The translations under genes and the position numbers were made by a program. Shown piece by piece: positions 1 to 9,543 of a DNA stretch of 64,000 nt; position 1 is the stretch's first letter, and every line of letters begins with the position of its first letter. The notes under the pieces were generated by a model, which worked only from the letters and a program-made list of their open reading frames with translations, was not told the origin of the DNA and searched no databases. Source of the stretch: Pardosa pseudoannulata. Taxonomy: Eukaryota > Arthropoda > Arachnida > Araneae > Lycosidae. The stretch spans positions 87,030,318-87,094,317 of the forward strand of contig CM063499.1 in NCBI GenBank assembly GCA_032207245.1. Direction: 5' to 3'.

Positions 1-240
1 TCAGCATTGTGTATAACCCGTTTCCAACGATGTGGAAGTCGCAGAACACCTGTAGCAGCTCTGTTCTGTTGATAGTTCGAACGGACCGGTCTACTGATAC
101 AAGAATTTCTGGAACAGTTCTGAAGCGAATGCCACGAAGTGGTTCCTTCCTCTTAGGAATTAAGACAAAGTCTCAAGGGCTTAGACTTGGAGAGTAAGGT
201 GGATGGTAAAGCCCTAGATGACACTGTCCTGCTGTACGAC
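1..240 (-). pseudogene. mariner-like transposase C-terminal remnant
   Basis: Reading the minus strand gives, with frame breaks, a stretch like LIPKRKEPLRGIRFRTVPEI followed by RSVRTINRTELLQ and ending near GNGLYT. This resembles the C-terminal part of mariner-type transposases (after the YSPDLSPCD motif). It lies in the intron upstream of the first visible exon and is cut by the window edge. It is not functional as seen. Identification rests on pattern memory only. Confidence 0.55.
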
Positions 241-567
241 CTCTGGCTAGTTGAATTTTTTTTATCTAACTTCGTTGTTCTTCTTTTGATAACATCCTGA
301 CAACACTTACTTTAGACCGCAAGCTAATACAAGGATCAGTTCTTTGCGTCACTCCGCATGCGCATGACGTAGGAAGGACGATTCTTTTTGCTGAGAGGTA
401 AGGTAGGTATGTAGCTCAAATGTGGTATACGCGATATTCTTTGGTTTGGTTGCGCAGCATTTTTACAGCAGTGTTGCCACTATTAAAGTTCAAACCCTTG
501 TATATGTATTTATTTGTCCTTTCGGAAATTTAGTAGTTAAATTCTAGTGTTTTTCCTTTTTCTCCAG
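241..567 (+). other. intron, no element recognised
   Basis: End of the intron before the first visible exon. It holds a GC-richer patch at 340-380 (ACTCCGCATGCGCATGACG), then ordinary AT-rich sequence and a T/C tract before the acceptor at 566-567. Nothing identifiable. Confidence 0.5.
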
Positions 568-663
568 ACGGCTTGTTTCCAAGAGGAGAGGGAAGTGCTT
601 GTTTACGGTGATAAGAGGTGGATCACGAACCTCCACTTCTCGTTCCAAGATGATGTAAATTTG
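568..663 (+). CDS. gek: MRCK exon 1 of window: kinase N-lobe
   Basis: Thirty-two codons, phase 0 at both ends. It starts after a pyrimidine-rich tract ending CTCCAG and stops before GTGAGT. It encodes TACFQEEREVLVYGD and then KRWITNLHFSFQDDVNL, the helix C to beta-4/5 stretch of the MRCK kinase domain. The catalytic lysine and glycine loop must lie in exons upstream of base 1. Confidence 0.95.
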
Positions 664-1120
664 GTGAGTATGGCTTCTTTTTTTCACCGCTTTAATTATG
701 TATTTCCAGAACTATCCATGACTGTTTAATGTTCGCTTAAGGGAATTACGTTCTGGCTGTGTTGGATTCTTGTAGCTCTGTTAACATATGGGTTTTGAAA
801 ATGAAAATGAAAATGACCTTTAGGGCAATTCCAGAAATTTTACCTAAGAGCAGAGCATTCCAACCACAGGTCTATTGTACCTAAACCCCCCAAAAGAAGA
901 GAAGAACGTGAAGGAAAAATAGATTCCAGCGATACTTCAGGATTGCGATACCCTTGTTTACCCAAAAATCCTCTGACCCGGATATAATCCCCAAGGGCAG
1001 GATATCAGGCTATACCACCGTCCGCTGGGTACCCATTTTAGCCCCCTCTTGCGACATGCATGAGCTACATTAGGGCTATTCTTTCATACACAGCTTGTAT
1101 TTTAACTATTTCTTTACATA
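664..1120 (+). other. start of intron 1, unidentified sequence
   Basis: From about 810 to 1090 the base composition is more balanced than the surroundings and probably derives from an old inserted element. No similarity to any other part of the window and no convincing reading frame were seen. Confidence 0.35.
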
Positions 1121-1600
1121 CAGGGTGTTTCAAAACTGACCAGTATATTTGAAAAATCTGTAAAAACTAAACGAATAAAAATATACAGTTTATTGCAATA
1201 AGCTTGGGACAATAGTAAATTTTCAGGCAGACAAACTTTCAAAATTAGTTACAATATTCCACAACAGATGGCGCTGCAGTTTAGATAAAATCTAAACTAC
1301 GATATATTCCAGATATCCACCAGGCTCAGCAATAATATGGCGTATTCTCAGAACGAAATTATCAGAAACTCGTGTAAACGTCTCAATCGGGATGGCTTCA
1401 CGTGCAGAACAGATGTACTGCTCCAGTTATTTAATTGTTTCTGGATAGTGGCGGTACACCTGGTCTTGTAAAAGTCTCCACAGAATAATATCGTAGTTTA
1501 GATTTTTCAAGACTGCAGCGCCATCTGTTGTGATACATTGTAACTCATTTTTAAAGTTTGTCTGCCTGAAAACTTACTGTTGTCCCAAGCATATTGCTTG
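1121..1600 (-). mobile_element. DNA transposon remnant with ~105-bp inverted repeats
   Basis: Left arm 1195-1300 and right arm 1491-1597 are imperfect inverted repeats (shared GCTTGGGACAA, TTTTCAGGCAGACAAACTTT, CAACAGATGGCGCTGCAG). The middle, read on the minus strand, gives a broken peptide resembling the C-terminal tail of an IS630/Tc1/mariner-type transposase (AIPIETFTRVSDNFVLRIRH then IIAEPGG) with an in-frame stop before it. CAGGGTGTTTCAAAA at 1121 looks like an outer terminus; a matching right terminus was not found. A dead, internally deleted element. Confidence 0.6.
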
Positions 1601-1640
1601 GGCATATTAGAAAAGGGGTGAAGGGTATATTTCGAACGTT

Positions 1641-1754
1641 GCTAACCCTAACTCATCGACAATCCAATATGGATGACTCTATCCATTCGAGGTTCAACCG
1701 CTTCATAAATTCAAGGACAGACGGACAGATAACTTAAGCTATTATTGTATAGGG
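1641..1754. repeat. dispersed repeat A, copy 1
   Basis: About 114 bp shared, same orientation, with 49251-49366: begins AACCCTAACTCATC, contains CCAATATGGATG and TTCATAAATTC, ends ACTTAAGCTATTATTRTATAG. Probably the end of a mobile element; class unknown. It stops almost exactly where the next MITE begins. Confidence 0.65.
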
Positions 1755-1759
1755 GTTTA

Positions 1760-1894
1760 GAGCCGGTCTCACCATAGTCGTTTAATGGCTAACCGCGATT
1801 AACCCATGGCGCCAACCAAAGGTGGGACGTAATTCTCCGATTAAACAGAGTTTAACCGTGGTTAGCCATTAAACGACTTTGGCGAGACCGGCCC
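1760..1894. mobile_element. MITE, TTA target duplication, GRGCCGGTCTC ends
   Basis: A 135-bp palindromic element. Arms of about 43 bp start GAGCCGGTCTCACC and end (reverse complement) GGGCCGGTCTCGCC, both followed by the shared TCGTTTAATGGCTAACC. TTA flanks it at 1757-1759 and 1895-1897. A TTA/TWA duplication with G-rich ends points to PIF/Harbinger-type mobilisation. Confidence 0.75.
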
Positions 1895-2047
1895 TTAAGA
1901 ATGGAAGCAATCTCATTCTAAAATTTCGTACCATCATTTTGCCATCCCCTCTATGTTGCGTTCCGGGACAGTTCCTCCCTGCCTCTGCTACACTTGTGAT
2001 GATGTCCCCTAATTCACCCCCCATGTCTCCCTTTTCTTGGACTCTTA

Positions 2048-2204
2048 GGGCCTTACTCTGGAATTTACGAGTCGGGTCGAACGCTCGTTGTGACGTCACT
2101 TTGACGTCAGCTTGATCATTTGATCACATAATGTCCGCAGGCTGACGTCAAAATGACGTAATAACGGAGGTTCGAAACGAACCGCAACGTCCAGAGTAAG
2201 GGCC
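2048..2204. mobile_element. MITE, TTA target duplication, GGGCC ends, CRE-like motifs
   Basis: A 157-bp palindromic element starting GGGCCTTACTCTGG and ending CCAGAGTAAGGGCC, with TTA at 2045-2047 and 2205-2207. It carries TGACGTCA at 2091-2098, 2102-2109 and 2143-2150, plus TGACGT at 2154-2159, arranged symmetrically. It encodes nothing. Related to the elements at 2909 and 3072. Confidence 0.8.
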
Positions 2205-2536
2205 TTATTCTTGATTTCGAAGAAACCCACTTGGAATTCTACAAAGTATGATGCATAGATGGAGCTTTCCAAATTTTATTTATTTCTATTTTTTTTTAAT
2301 TAAGGAGATTTCAGAAAAAGGAATTTTTTTTTTATCTAAGCTTACTTTAAAGGTAAATAGTGGTGTTTTGTCGGCATAAATTGTAGAAAATGGTCACGGC
2401 TTACCCTGGTAAATTTTCTTCTGTATCACGTGGTAAAATGAATCAGTAAAAAATCCTTAAATGCAGTCCTTCCAGAAGTAAAACCATTTCCACCATAGGT
2501 TAATATCAAGGTAGAGGAACCAAATAGGATCGGTAC

Positions 2537-2716
2537 CGAACTATGGTTAAAGGGGTAGGTCGCTGCTCATCGGTACTCAAGTTCGTGGATTTTAATCCCA
2601 TTCCTGGCATGGGTATTTGTAGTCGTTCAGAATTGTTTTTAAACAGTAGGTCCAAATCTCATTAACCTTTGTGTAGCAAAACAGTAAACCGTAGCGTTCC
2701 AAACCAATCAACCCAA
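2537..2716 (+). mobile_element. SINE-1 (tRNA-derived), diverged copy
   Basis: It matches the SINE-1 family seen intact at 46784: a decayed tRNA-like head with AAGTTCGTGGATTTTAATCCC in place of the B box, a middle GTTCAGAATTG, and the 3' part AGTAGGTCC then CCAAACCAATCAACC. Many substitutions make this an old copy. Confidence 0.75.
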
Positions 2717-2751
2717 TTAAATAGAACAGACTTCGGCAAATTGTTTGGGTG

Positions 2752-2906
2752 GGGTTCAGTTTGCTTTGGAGCTCTACGGTATTCTATTTTGTAACACAAG
2801 GGCTATAGAGACCGAGACCTACTGCTTAAAGCCGATTCCGAACGACTACGAATGTCCATGCTACAATGGTATTCGAAACCACGAACTCCGGTACTGAAGA
2901 TCCAAC
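2752..2906 (-). mobile_element. SINE-1, reverse orientation
   Basis: Reverse-complement copy of SINE-1: TTTGGAGCTCTACGGT is the 3' end, ACCTACTGCTTAAAGCCGA the middle, and ATTCGAAACCACGAACTCCG the B-box region. The A-box end is missing. It lies head to tail against the preceding copy in the opposite sense. Confidence 0.75.
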
Positions 2907-2908
2907 AT

Positions 2909-2970
2909 TATGCGAGCAAACGATCAAGCTGACGTCACAACGAATGTTCGGAACGATTCACAAAGTCTAG
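2909..2970. mobile_element. half MITE, same family as 3072-3219
   Basis: TGCGAGCAAACGATCAAGCT, TGACGTCA (2930-2937) and GAATGTTCGGAACGATTC reproduce one arm plus centre of the neighbouring MITE in reverse complement. The other arm is missing, so this is a truncated copy. Confidence 0.65.
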
Positions 2971-3071
2971 AGACTTGTTCGGTTCAGTCGGATGATAAAC
3001 CAAATAAGTAACAAGATAGATGTCTACTACTGGTCGGAAATTTAATTGTTTTAGCATAAATTCAAATATTA

Positions 3072-3219
3072 AGGGGCTACTCTGGGCCTTGCGAATCGGT
3101 CCGAAAGTTCGTCGTGACGTCAGCTTGATCGTTTGCTCGCATAATGTCCACAAGCTGATGCCAAACTGACGTCTCCAACGAACATTCGGACCGATTCACA
3201 ACGTCCATAGTAAAGGGCG
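3072..3219. mobile_element. MITE, GGGC ends, TTA-flanked
   Basis: A palindromic element of about 148 bp. Left arm GGGGCTACTCTGG and GAATCGGTCCGAA; right arm TTCGGACCGATTC then CCATAGTAAAGGGC. TTA precedes it at 3069-3071; the right duplication is degraded. TGACGTCA at 3115-3122. Same family as 2048-2204, with shared sequence such as GCATAATGTCC in the centre. Confidence 0.7.
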
Positions 3220-3798
3220 TAGTGTTGTCCGCAGTAAATTTTTAAAAGTCTCTTTTAAAAAAAGTCTTTTACTTTTTGAAATTGGGGAAATATTAGTGAA
3301 ATAGATTCAGCAGCAAGCTTTTTAATTTCAGCTTCTAAAATTGTGTTTTCTATCATCAATTTCCTCCCTCAAAAAATGGAAGATTATAAAATAATATAAT
3401 ATTAATAATTAAATAACAATATAATATAGATTATAATGGAAGTCAGGGATATTGGTAAGCACAATTAGACAAAAGTTTTGAAACCCAATATTGTCTATTA
3501 TAGTATTAAAATTTATATTTTTAAAAATTTTGGTAATTGTATGATGATATTTTTTAAGGTGCTGTATTTTAACTTATGCCAGTTTTATTTTCATTGTATT
3601 TTATATTATATAAGTATGAATGTGTATTTTATATTACCACTAAGTATGAATGTATTTGGTTTGATATTAATACATTAAAATATTTCCAATGTGATAAATA
3701 TATATCTACAGAATATACTGGATGTAGTAGCCAGTTTAAAACACTAAAAATTGATAAATATGATTAAAAGTTTTTTTTACTCAAGCATAACAATGTTC
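3220..3798 (+). other. intron 1, AT-rich, nothing recognised
   Basis: Very AT-rich sequence with T/A runs. Short chance open frames at 3478-3767 have no recognisable protein content. Confidence 0.5.
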
Positions 3799-4200
3799 AA
3801 GGCCTGATTTATACTCTTGGGGTCTTCGAGCCAAAGCCTCATATGAGGGCCCTATACATCTTACCTTTCTTGAACTTGAGAGTGATTTTATTTTATAAGC
3901 TGCTCTATCAGTCTAAATACTCCTGACAAGTATACATAACTTAAACATTTTGTGTATTTAATGAAATGAATTATTTTTTTTTAATTTTAGATTTCCACTC
4001 AACTAATTTCAAACATATTAGAGATATCTGTGCAATCTAAGTACAGTATCTGACTGTAATGATAAAACTGTGATATTCTTGAGTCAAACTTGGAGTACCT
4101 GTCACATTTTTTAAAGAAAAAAGTGCTGGTTTAAATTAATGAAAATTACCATTTTAAGTAAACTATTATGTGAGACTTTGTTAATTTTATTATTTTAAAG
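3799..4200 (-). mobile_element. hAT-type non-autonomous element, partial copy
   Basis: The reverse complement matches 19430-19835 of the intact element at 18936-19847: shared GGCCTGATTTATAC-like end, AGTGATTTTATTTTATAAGC, ATACTCCTGACAAGTATAC and TGGAGTACCTGT. The distal end is missing or unrecognisable after about 4200, and no target duplication was found. Confidence 0.65.
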
Positions 4201-4996
<796 letters not shown>

Positions 4997-5020
4997 TAGT
5001 TATCATGTAGTATATATAAT

Positions 5021-5760
5021 ACTAGCTGCAAGTACTCAGCTTTGCCCAGGTTTAAAATAAGGTTTTCTGTAGAAGCATACAAAACTGTTTATTTGCATGC
5101 AATAAAAAGGTACATTTATCTTAAAGCAATGTGATAAACAGCAGTTTCATTTGGAGTGTGTACAAAAAGATTTTCCTCTTTGCCCACTCTGGAGCAGGCC
5201 ACATACAACTGCCCATGAGAAAAGCATGGTGTCTGCAAGTCTATGCCAGCAATCCCAAGAGACTGGCCCTGTGACTTGTTGATTGTCAGTTTGAAAGGGA
5301 ACTGTATTCTCTTGAATTGTATGGTGTTGTCTGAGGGAATAATAGGCATTCTTGTAATGAAGACGTCCTCACCCTTACCACACTCTGTGAGAATTGTGGC
5401 TTGAATGACATGTTGCATCAGCTTTTTCGCAATTAAACTTTTGCCACTGCACAACCTGGGTGTATCAATATTTTGGATCAGCATTATTGGAGCAGGAACT
5501 TTCAGAATCAAGTTGTGAGCTTGCAAATCAGGAATTTGGATGGAATTCAAGAACTCAAAGGGACATTCTATTGCTTTATCATCATTAAGGATGTAAACTA
5601 TGGACTTATAGGCATATTCTTGCCCTGGAAGCTGCTCCTGAATGGTGACATTGAGCTTCTTGACCACATCATTTCTGCTTACCAGAATGGCTCTGTGACA
5701 AAGCCAGTCCTGATGCTTGAGGTTTTGCTGAATGTGATATTTGTTTGCAGTAAAGTAAAT
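5021..5760 (-). mobile_element. Helitron 3' fragment with terminal hairpin
   Basis: On the minus strand the sequence ends CCTGGGCAAAGCTGAG, TACTTGCAG, CTAGT. A GC-rich short stem followed by CTAG at an A/T insertion point is the classic Helitron 3' end. Upstream of it is a Pif1-type helicase tail. The 5' TC terminus and the Rep domain are absent, so this is a truncated copy. Confidence 0.8.
5116..5757 (-). pseudogene. Helitron Pif1-like helicase, C-terminal part
   Basis: An open minus-strand frame of at least 183 codons ending TAA at 5116-5118; the same frame extends upstream to about 5757 (HQDWLCHRAILVSRND). The signature motifs of the helicase C-terminus are present: LTINKSQGQSLG and HGQLYVACSRVGK, and the frame closes with VYHIALR. 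In Helitrons this domain unwinds DNA during rolling-circle transposition. N-terminal helicase motifs and Rep are missing, so it cannot act alone, but the surviving frame has no stop, which suggests a fairly recent insertion. Confidence 0.85.
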
Positions 5761-5827
5761 ATAACAAAGAAGTATTGCGTTTACTTACTGCTTTTGTTTA
5801 GTAAAGTTTTCTCTAAAAATATACCCA

Positions 5828-6226
5828 CGGCTCAGAACAGGCACATGGAGCACTACTTTTGGCTGGAGGAGGCCAGAGTGAGGTTGGGATGGAACGAAAC
5901 CTGTTTAAGGACCTTCTCCATGTGATATGACTGCTGGAGGTTAGGTCCATCCTACAAACATGGGTCTAGAGGGAGGAGAGGGGGATCCTACCATCGTCCC
6001 CCCCTCTCTCTACACATGTATTACCATCACTTTTACTTACATCCTCATCATCTCATCATTACCACAAAATCATTCAAAATCACTCTCAATAACCAACTTG
6101 CATGATTTTCTTCTTTTGGTTATCACACAGCTCAGAACAGGCACATGAAGCACTACTTTTGGCTGGAGGAGCCCAGAGTGAAGTTTGGATAGAATGAAAC
6201 CTATTTAAGAACCTTCCTCATGTAAT
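5828..6226. repeat. two direct copies of a 98-bp sequence, 300 bp apart
   Basis: 5828-5925 and 6128-6226 share CTCAGAACAGGCACATG, GCACTACTTTTGGCTGGAGG and an end near CTTCCTCATGT. After the second copy comes GGGAACAGACAGACAAC (to 6300), a tail often seen at ends of mobile elements. The repeats may be the two ends of one insertion. Confidence 0.6.
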
Positions 6227-6462
6227 TTTGTATATGTGTTCCAAATTTCACGTTATTTGGTTGTCTGGATCTTGAGTTATAAGGGAACAGACAGACAACA
6301 AATGCCTAATATGTATAAAGATTAAATACTGTATGGCAATATGTGTTTAAGATAAATTGTTTTATTGGTTCTAGCAACAGTTTTAATGATGGAATAAAGT
6401 TTTGTAATAAAGATGTTAACATAAAGGTGCTTTGTCTTAATGTTATAAGTTAATTTTATCTC

Positions 6463-6464
<2 letters not shown>

Positions 6465-6493
<29 letters not shown>
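6465..6493. repeat. (TA)n microsatellite
   Basis: About 14 TA units directly next to the long palindrome that starts at 6495. Confidence 0.85.
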
Positions 6494-6494
<1 letters not shown>

Positions 6495-6496
<2 letters not shown>

Positions 6497-6924
6497 ACTA
6501 TGTTTGTACATTACGGTCTTATTATAGAATAATAGTATTCAAAAATTATAAAAGAAAACCTGCATACTTATAATATGAAAAAATTTAGAAAAAATTAATG
6601 GAATGTTAAAAATTATTCATTTTTCTTAGTATTTTTTTATCAAATTGTCTGCTGTGAAAAAAAATAAAATTTTTAAATAATGATTTTTTGATTGCATATT
6701 TCCTCAATTAATTGGAAAAATGCAATAAAAAATCATTAATATTTAAAAATTTTATTTTTTTTTCACATCAGACAATTTAAAAGAATTCTGAGAAAAATGA
6801 ATAATTTTTAACATTTCATTAATTTTTTCTAAAATTTTTTAATATTTTAAGTTTGTGGATTTTTTTTTTTATAACTTTTGAATACTATTATTATATTTTA
6901 AGACCTTAATGTACAAACATAATT
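6495..6924. repeat. 430-bp near-palindrome (likely MITE)
   Basis: Two arms of about 210 bp: ATGTTTGTACATTA near 6498 pairs with TAATGTACAAACAT near 6907, AATAATAGTATTC pairs with GAATACTATTATT, and GACAATTTGATAAA-like segments pair towards a centre at about 6709 (CAATTAATTG). Insertions make the arms slightly unequal. It encodes nothing. Such a fold is typical of foldback or MITE elements. Confidence 0.75.
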
Positions 6925-6947
6925 ATATTTTTTCCTCAATTAATTGG

Positions 6948-6999
6948 TTAGCCCCCTGTGTTGCAAAAAGTAGACCGTAGTGCTCCAAACCAAACCAAA
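6948..6999 (+). mobile_element. SINE-1, 5'-truncated, with target duplication
   Basis: Only the last 50 bp of SINE-1 (TTGCAAAAAGTAGACCGTAG, then CTCCAAACCAAACCAAA), flanked by CCTCAATTAATTGG at 6934-6947 and 7000-7013. The 14-bp duplication shows a real retroposition event with 5' truncation, not a deletion remnant. Confidence 0.85.
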
Positions 7000-7013
7000 C
7001 CTCAATTAATTGG

Positions 7014-7795
7014 TGATAGTTGATAAGTAATCTTATTATGACAGCTTGCTTGGGAACAAGCTTTGAATTTCTAAGAGGCAAAGTATTACACAAGAGAAAA
7101 TCTGACAGATATAATCACAAAATGTATAAAATAAAATAAAAATTTACTTTTAAAAAGCAATTTTAATATTTTATTACCAATCATAAATCTGTTTTAGTAA
7201 TTTTTGCATTTTAAACTAAATTTTAGTGAAATTGCTACTAAAAAAATTGAAAAACCTATTCATTATATCTCTCTATTCAAGGTAGTCAAACTTTTAAATC
7301 AAAATAGGAAAACATAGTGTCCTCTTAAAGAATGTTACTTGATCATGTCTTCCCATTTTGACAAAATTATATTTTGAATATAATGATAATGGGTTGAATT
7401 ATTTAGACTACTGTCTATTGATCATAAAAGAAGCTCCTACTAATTTGTTAGTGCATGTCTATCACATTGAAATTAGACTTACTCCATTTTTGACAGGGGA
7501 AGCCAGAAGAAAGGTATTTACTTTGGCTAATTGAATGATAATTCATCAAGTGAAGGAAAACCCCCATTTAAAATGGACATGTCTTGTTCCTATAGTAACC
7601 AACATTAATCCGACTTCTTGGAGCTATTTTTGTACTAGACAAACTGTAGTCTAAAAATAATATTTCTTACAACTTTATTATTTTGTCAGTCAAAACAAAG
7701 AAAACTTAGAATAGGTGAAAGTTTGAAAAGTTTTTAGTTGTGTAACTTTGCCCCTTCTCAGTAAGACAAATTGTTGAGGCCTTCGGAATGTAAAG
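7014..7795 (+). other. intron 2, nothing recognised
   Basis: AT-rich intron sequence without an identifiable element or reading frame. Confidence 0.5.
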
Positions 7796-8080
7796 ATGGC
7801 TTGCTAGCTTGCAAAACTTGTGTTAAAGTGCTCAATGATTTTGTAATATAACATCTTTAAATATCTACTTCACAAGAAGTAGAAGTACACAGATTTGGTT
7901 TGGATGAAGTACTTAGAATTATTTTTCAAAATGGCTTGCCTGGTTACAAAACTTGTATTAACGTGCACAATGATTCTGTAATATAACATCTTTAAATATC
8001 TATTTCACAAGAAAAAGAAGTACATATGGCACACTTAGATTTGGCTTGCATGAAGTATTTAGAATTATTTTTCAAATTTC
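7796..8080. repeat. tandem duplication, 135-bp unit, two copies
   Basis: 7796-7930 and 7931-8080 share ATGGCTTGC, GTAATATAACATCTTTAAAT and AGAATTATTTTTCAA, with about 15% divergence and one small insertion in the second unit. It ends about 310 bp before exon 3. Confidence 0.8.
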
Positions 8081-8393
8081 TAAAAATATAGATGCCTTTA
8101 TATTAAATAAAATTTTATTTTTATTTGATTAAAATACTTTATTAAAAATTATTTTTGTACGGCTATTTTTTTCTGAAAACGTCATTTTGGAGAAAACTTA
8201 TAAGGGAGACATTAAATTTAAAGTTCTTAATTAGAAAAACATGTAGGTAGCATCATGTGTAATTTTTTTACTCTTTTTTTTTTCTTAACTATATATGGTC
8301 CAATATCAAAGTTTTATTCACAAAAACCTGAGAGCTAGCTCAGTAGAGTCAATACCATTTTTTTAAATGCTTTTAATATTTTTCTTCTTTTAG

Positions 8394-8450
8394 GTACAAT
8401 CTAACGTTGCTGTTGGTACTCCAGATTATATATCACCTGAAATCTTACGA
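8394..8450 (+). CDS. gek: MRCK exon 3: activation segment
   Basis: A 57-bp exon of 19 codons, phase 0/0, between TTTTAG and GTGAGT. It encodes VQSNVAVGTPDYISPEILR: the activation loop, the P+1 loop threonine and the SPE form of the APE motif. It is isolated between introns of 3.5 and 9.5 kb and is too short to stand out as an ORF. Skipping it would keep the frame but destroy the activation segment. Confidence 0.95.
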
Positions 8451-9478
8451 GTGAGTTTTTTTTTAATGTTTCTGAATTTCTCACCTGAATCTTTAACCAC
8501 ATCTGTCCTATTGTTGCTTCATCATTTGTAATTAAATCGAGCTAATTTCTAATAAGGTTTTCTGAAATTTATTCCTAAATCCTTGTATTGTTATATATTT
8601 GTCTTGCATGCTGATTTATCCTGTCTTTTTTGTATAACCTGCTTTAAAGGGTACTTCTATGGATTCTCTATGGCCATGAAAATAAACTGCATGAATTAAC
8701 ACTTAATTGCAATACTCTTGGTGGATGTCTACAGACAACCAAATTTAATATTTTTTTAAAATTTACCTCTTTCATGGAACTATATTCTCCTAATGTTTAA
8801 TCTTTGCATTTTCTGTACCTTGTTTTAATTTACTCTAAAAAATTTTCATAATTAACAAATGAAATTTCAAACTAAAATAATATTTTATTTCCCTTTTAAG
8901 TAACAAAAATAAATATTTTGAATTTTCAACTGAATAGAACAGAAAGTGTTTTGTAAACTATATTTTGAAATGTAGTATGAAGACCTCAGTCAAGTAAAAT
9001 CAGTTATATTTCAAATGCATTAAATTCTATGAGTTTAGCTGTATTACATGAAATTTTTGTCAGATTTCTTTGTAATTGTACTTTGTATTTTGAGATATAA
9101 GGATAATTTTATTATTCAAGTGTAAGTTTAATATGCATACAACTTTATGTATTAAGTAACTATGTTTATATTAATCTTCACGCCAATTTGATTAAGTTTT
9201 ATATTTTAAATAATGATCCTGAATTTTCTGAATATATAAATTATTACTGGTTGATTTTTATCAGTTAGAAAAGTAGTAGCATTTTTAAAACTTTAATGGA
9301 ATTCTTTATTAATTTTCCATTAAAGTTTTTCTGTCATGATATCATGCATAATTTGTTGATCCCTTAGCTATTTCTAACAGGCGCAGACACCATTGGATGT
9401 TTTCTTGATATCCAGAATTTCATATGGATTTTGACTGGATATTATCAACATCATTTGGAAGTCCAATTGTGTACTGCT

Positions 9479-9480
<2 letters not shown>
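8451..9480 (+). other. start of the 9.5-kb intron 3, nothing recognised
   Basis: AT-rich sequence. There is a minor inverted repeat near 9290-9335 (TTTAATGGAATTC and a TTCCATTAAAG copy). No element identified. Confidence 0.45.
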
Positions 9481-9482
<2 letters not shown>

Positions 9483-9541
<59 letters not shown>

Positions 9542-9543
9542 TA
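9483..9543. repeat. (TA)n/(CA)n microsatellite
   Basis: About 25 TA units running into ACACACACAT. Probably length-polymorphic. Confidence 0.9.

Noticed and set aside
1879..2115. 78- and 76-codon frames on both strands
   Set aside because: They overlap two palindromic MITEs, which explains open frames on both strands.
5473..5925. 150-codon plus-strand frame
   Set aside because: Antisense shadow of the Helitron helicase, which has clear motifs on the minus strand.
9483..9543. Regular spacing suggesting a CRISPR-like or structured array
   Set aside because: Plain TA/CA microsatellite; the host is a eukaryote.
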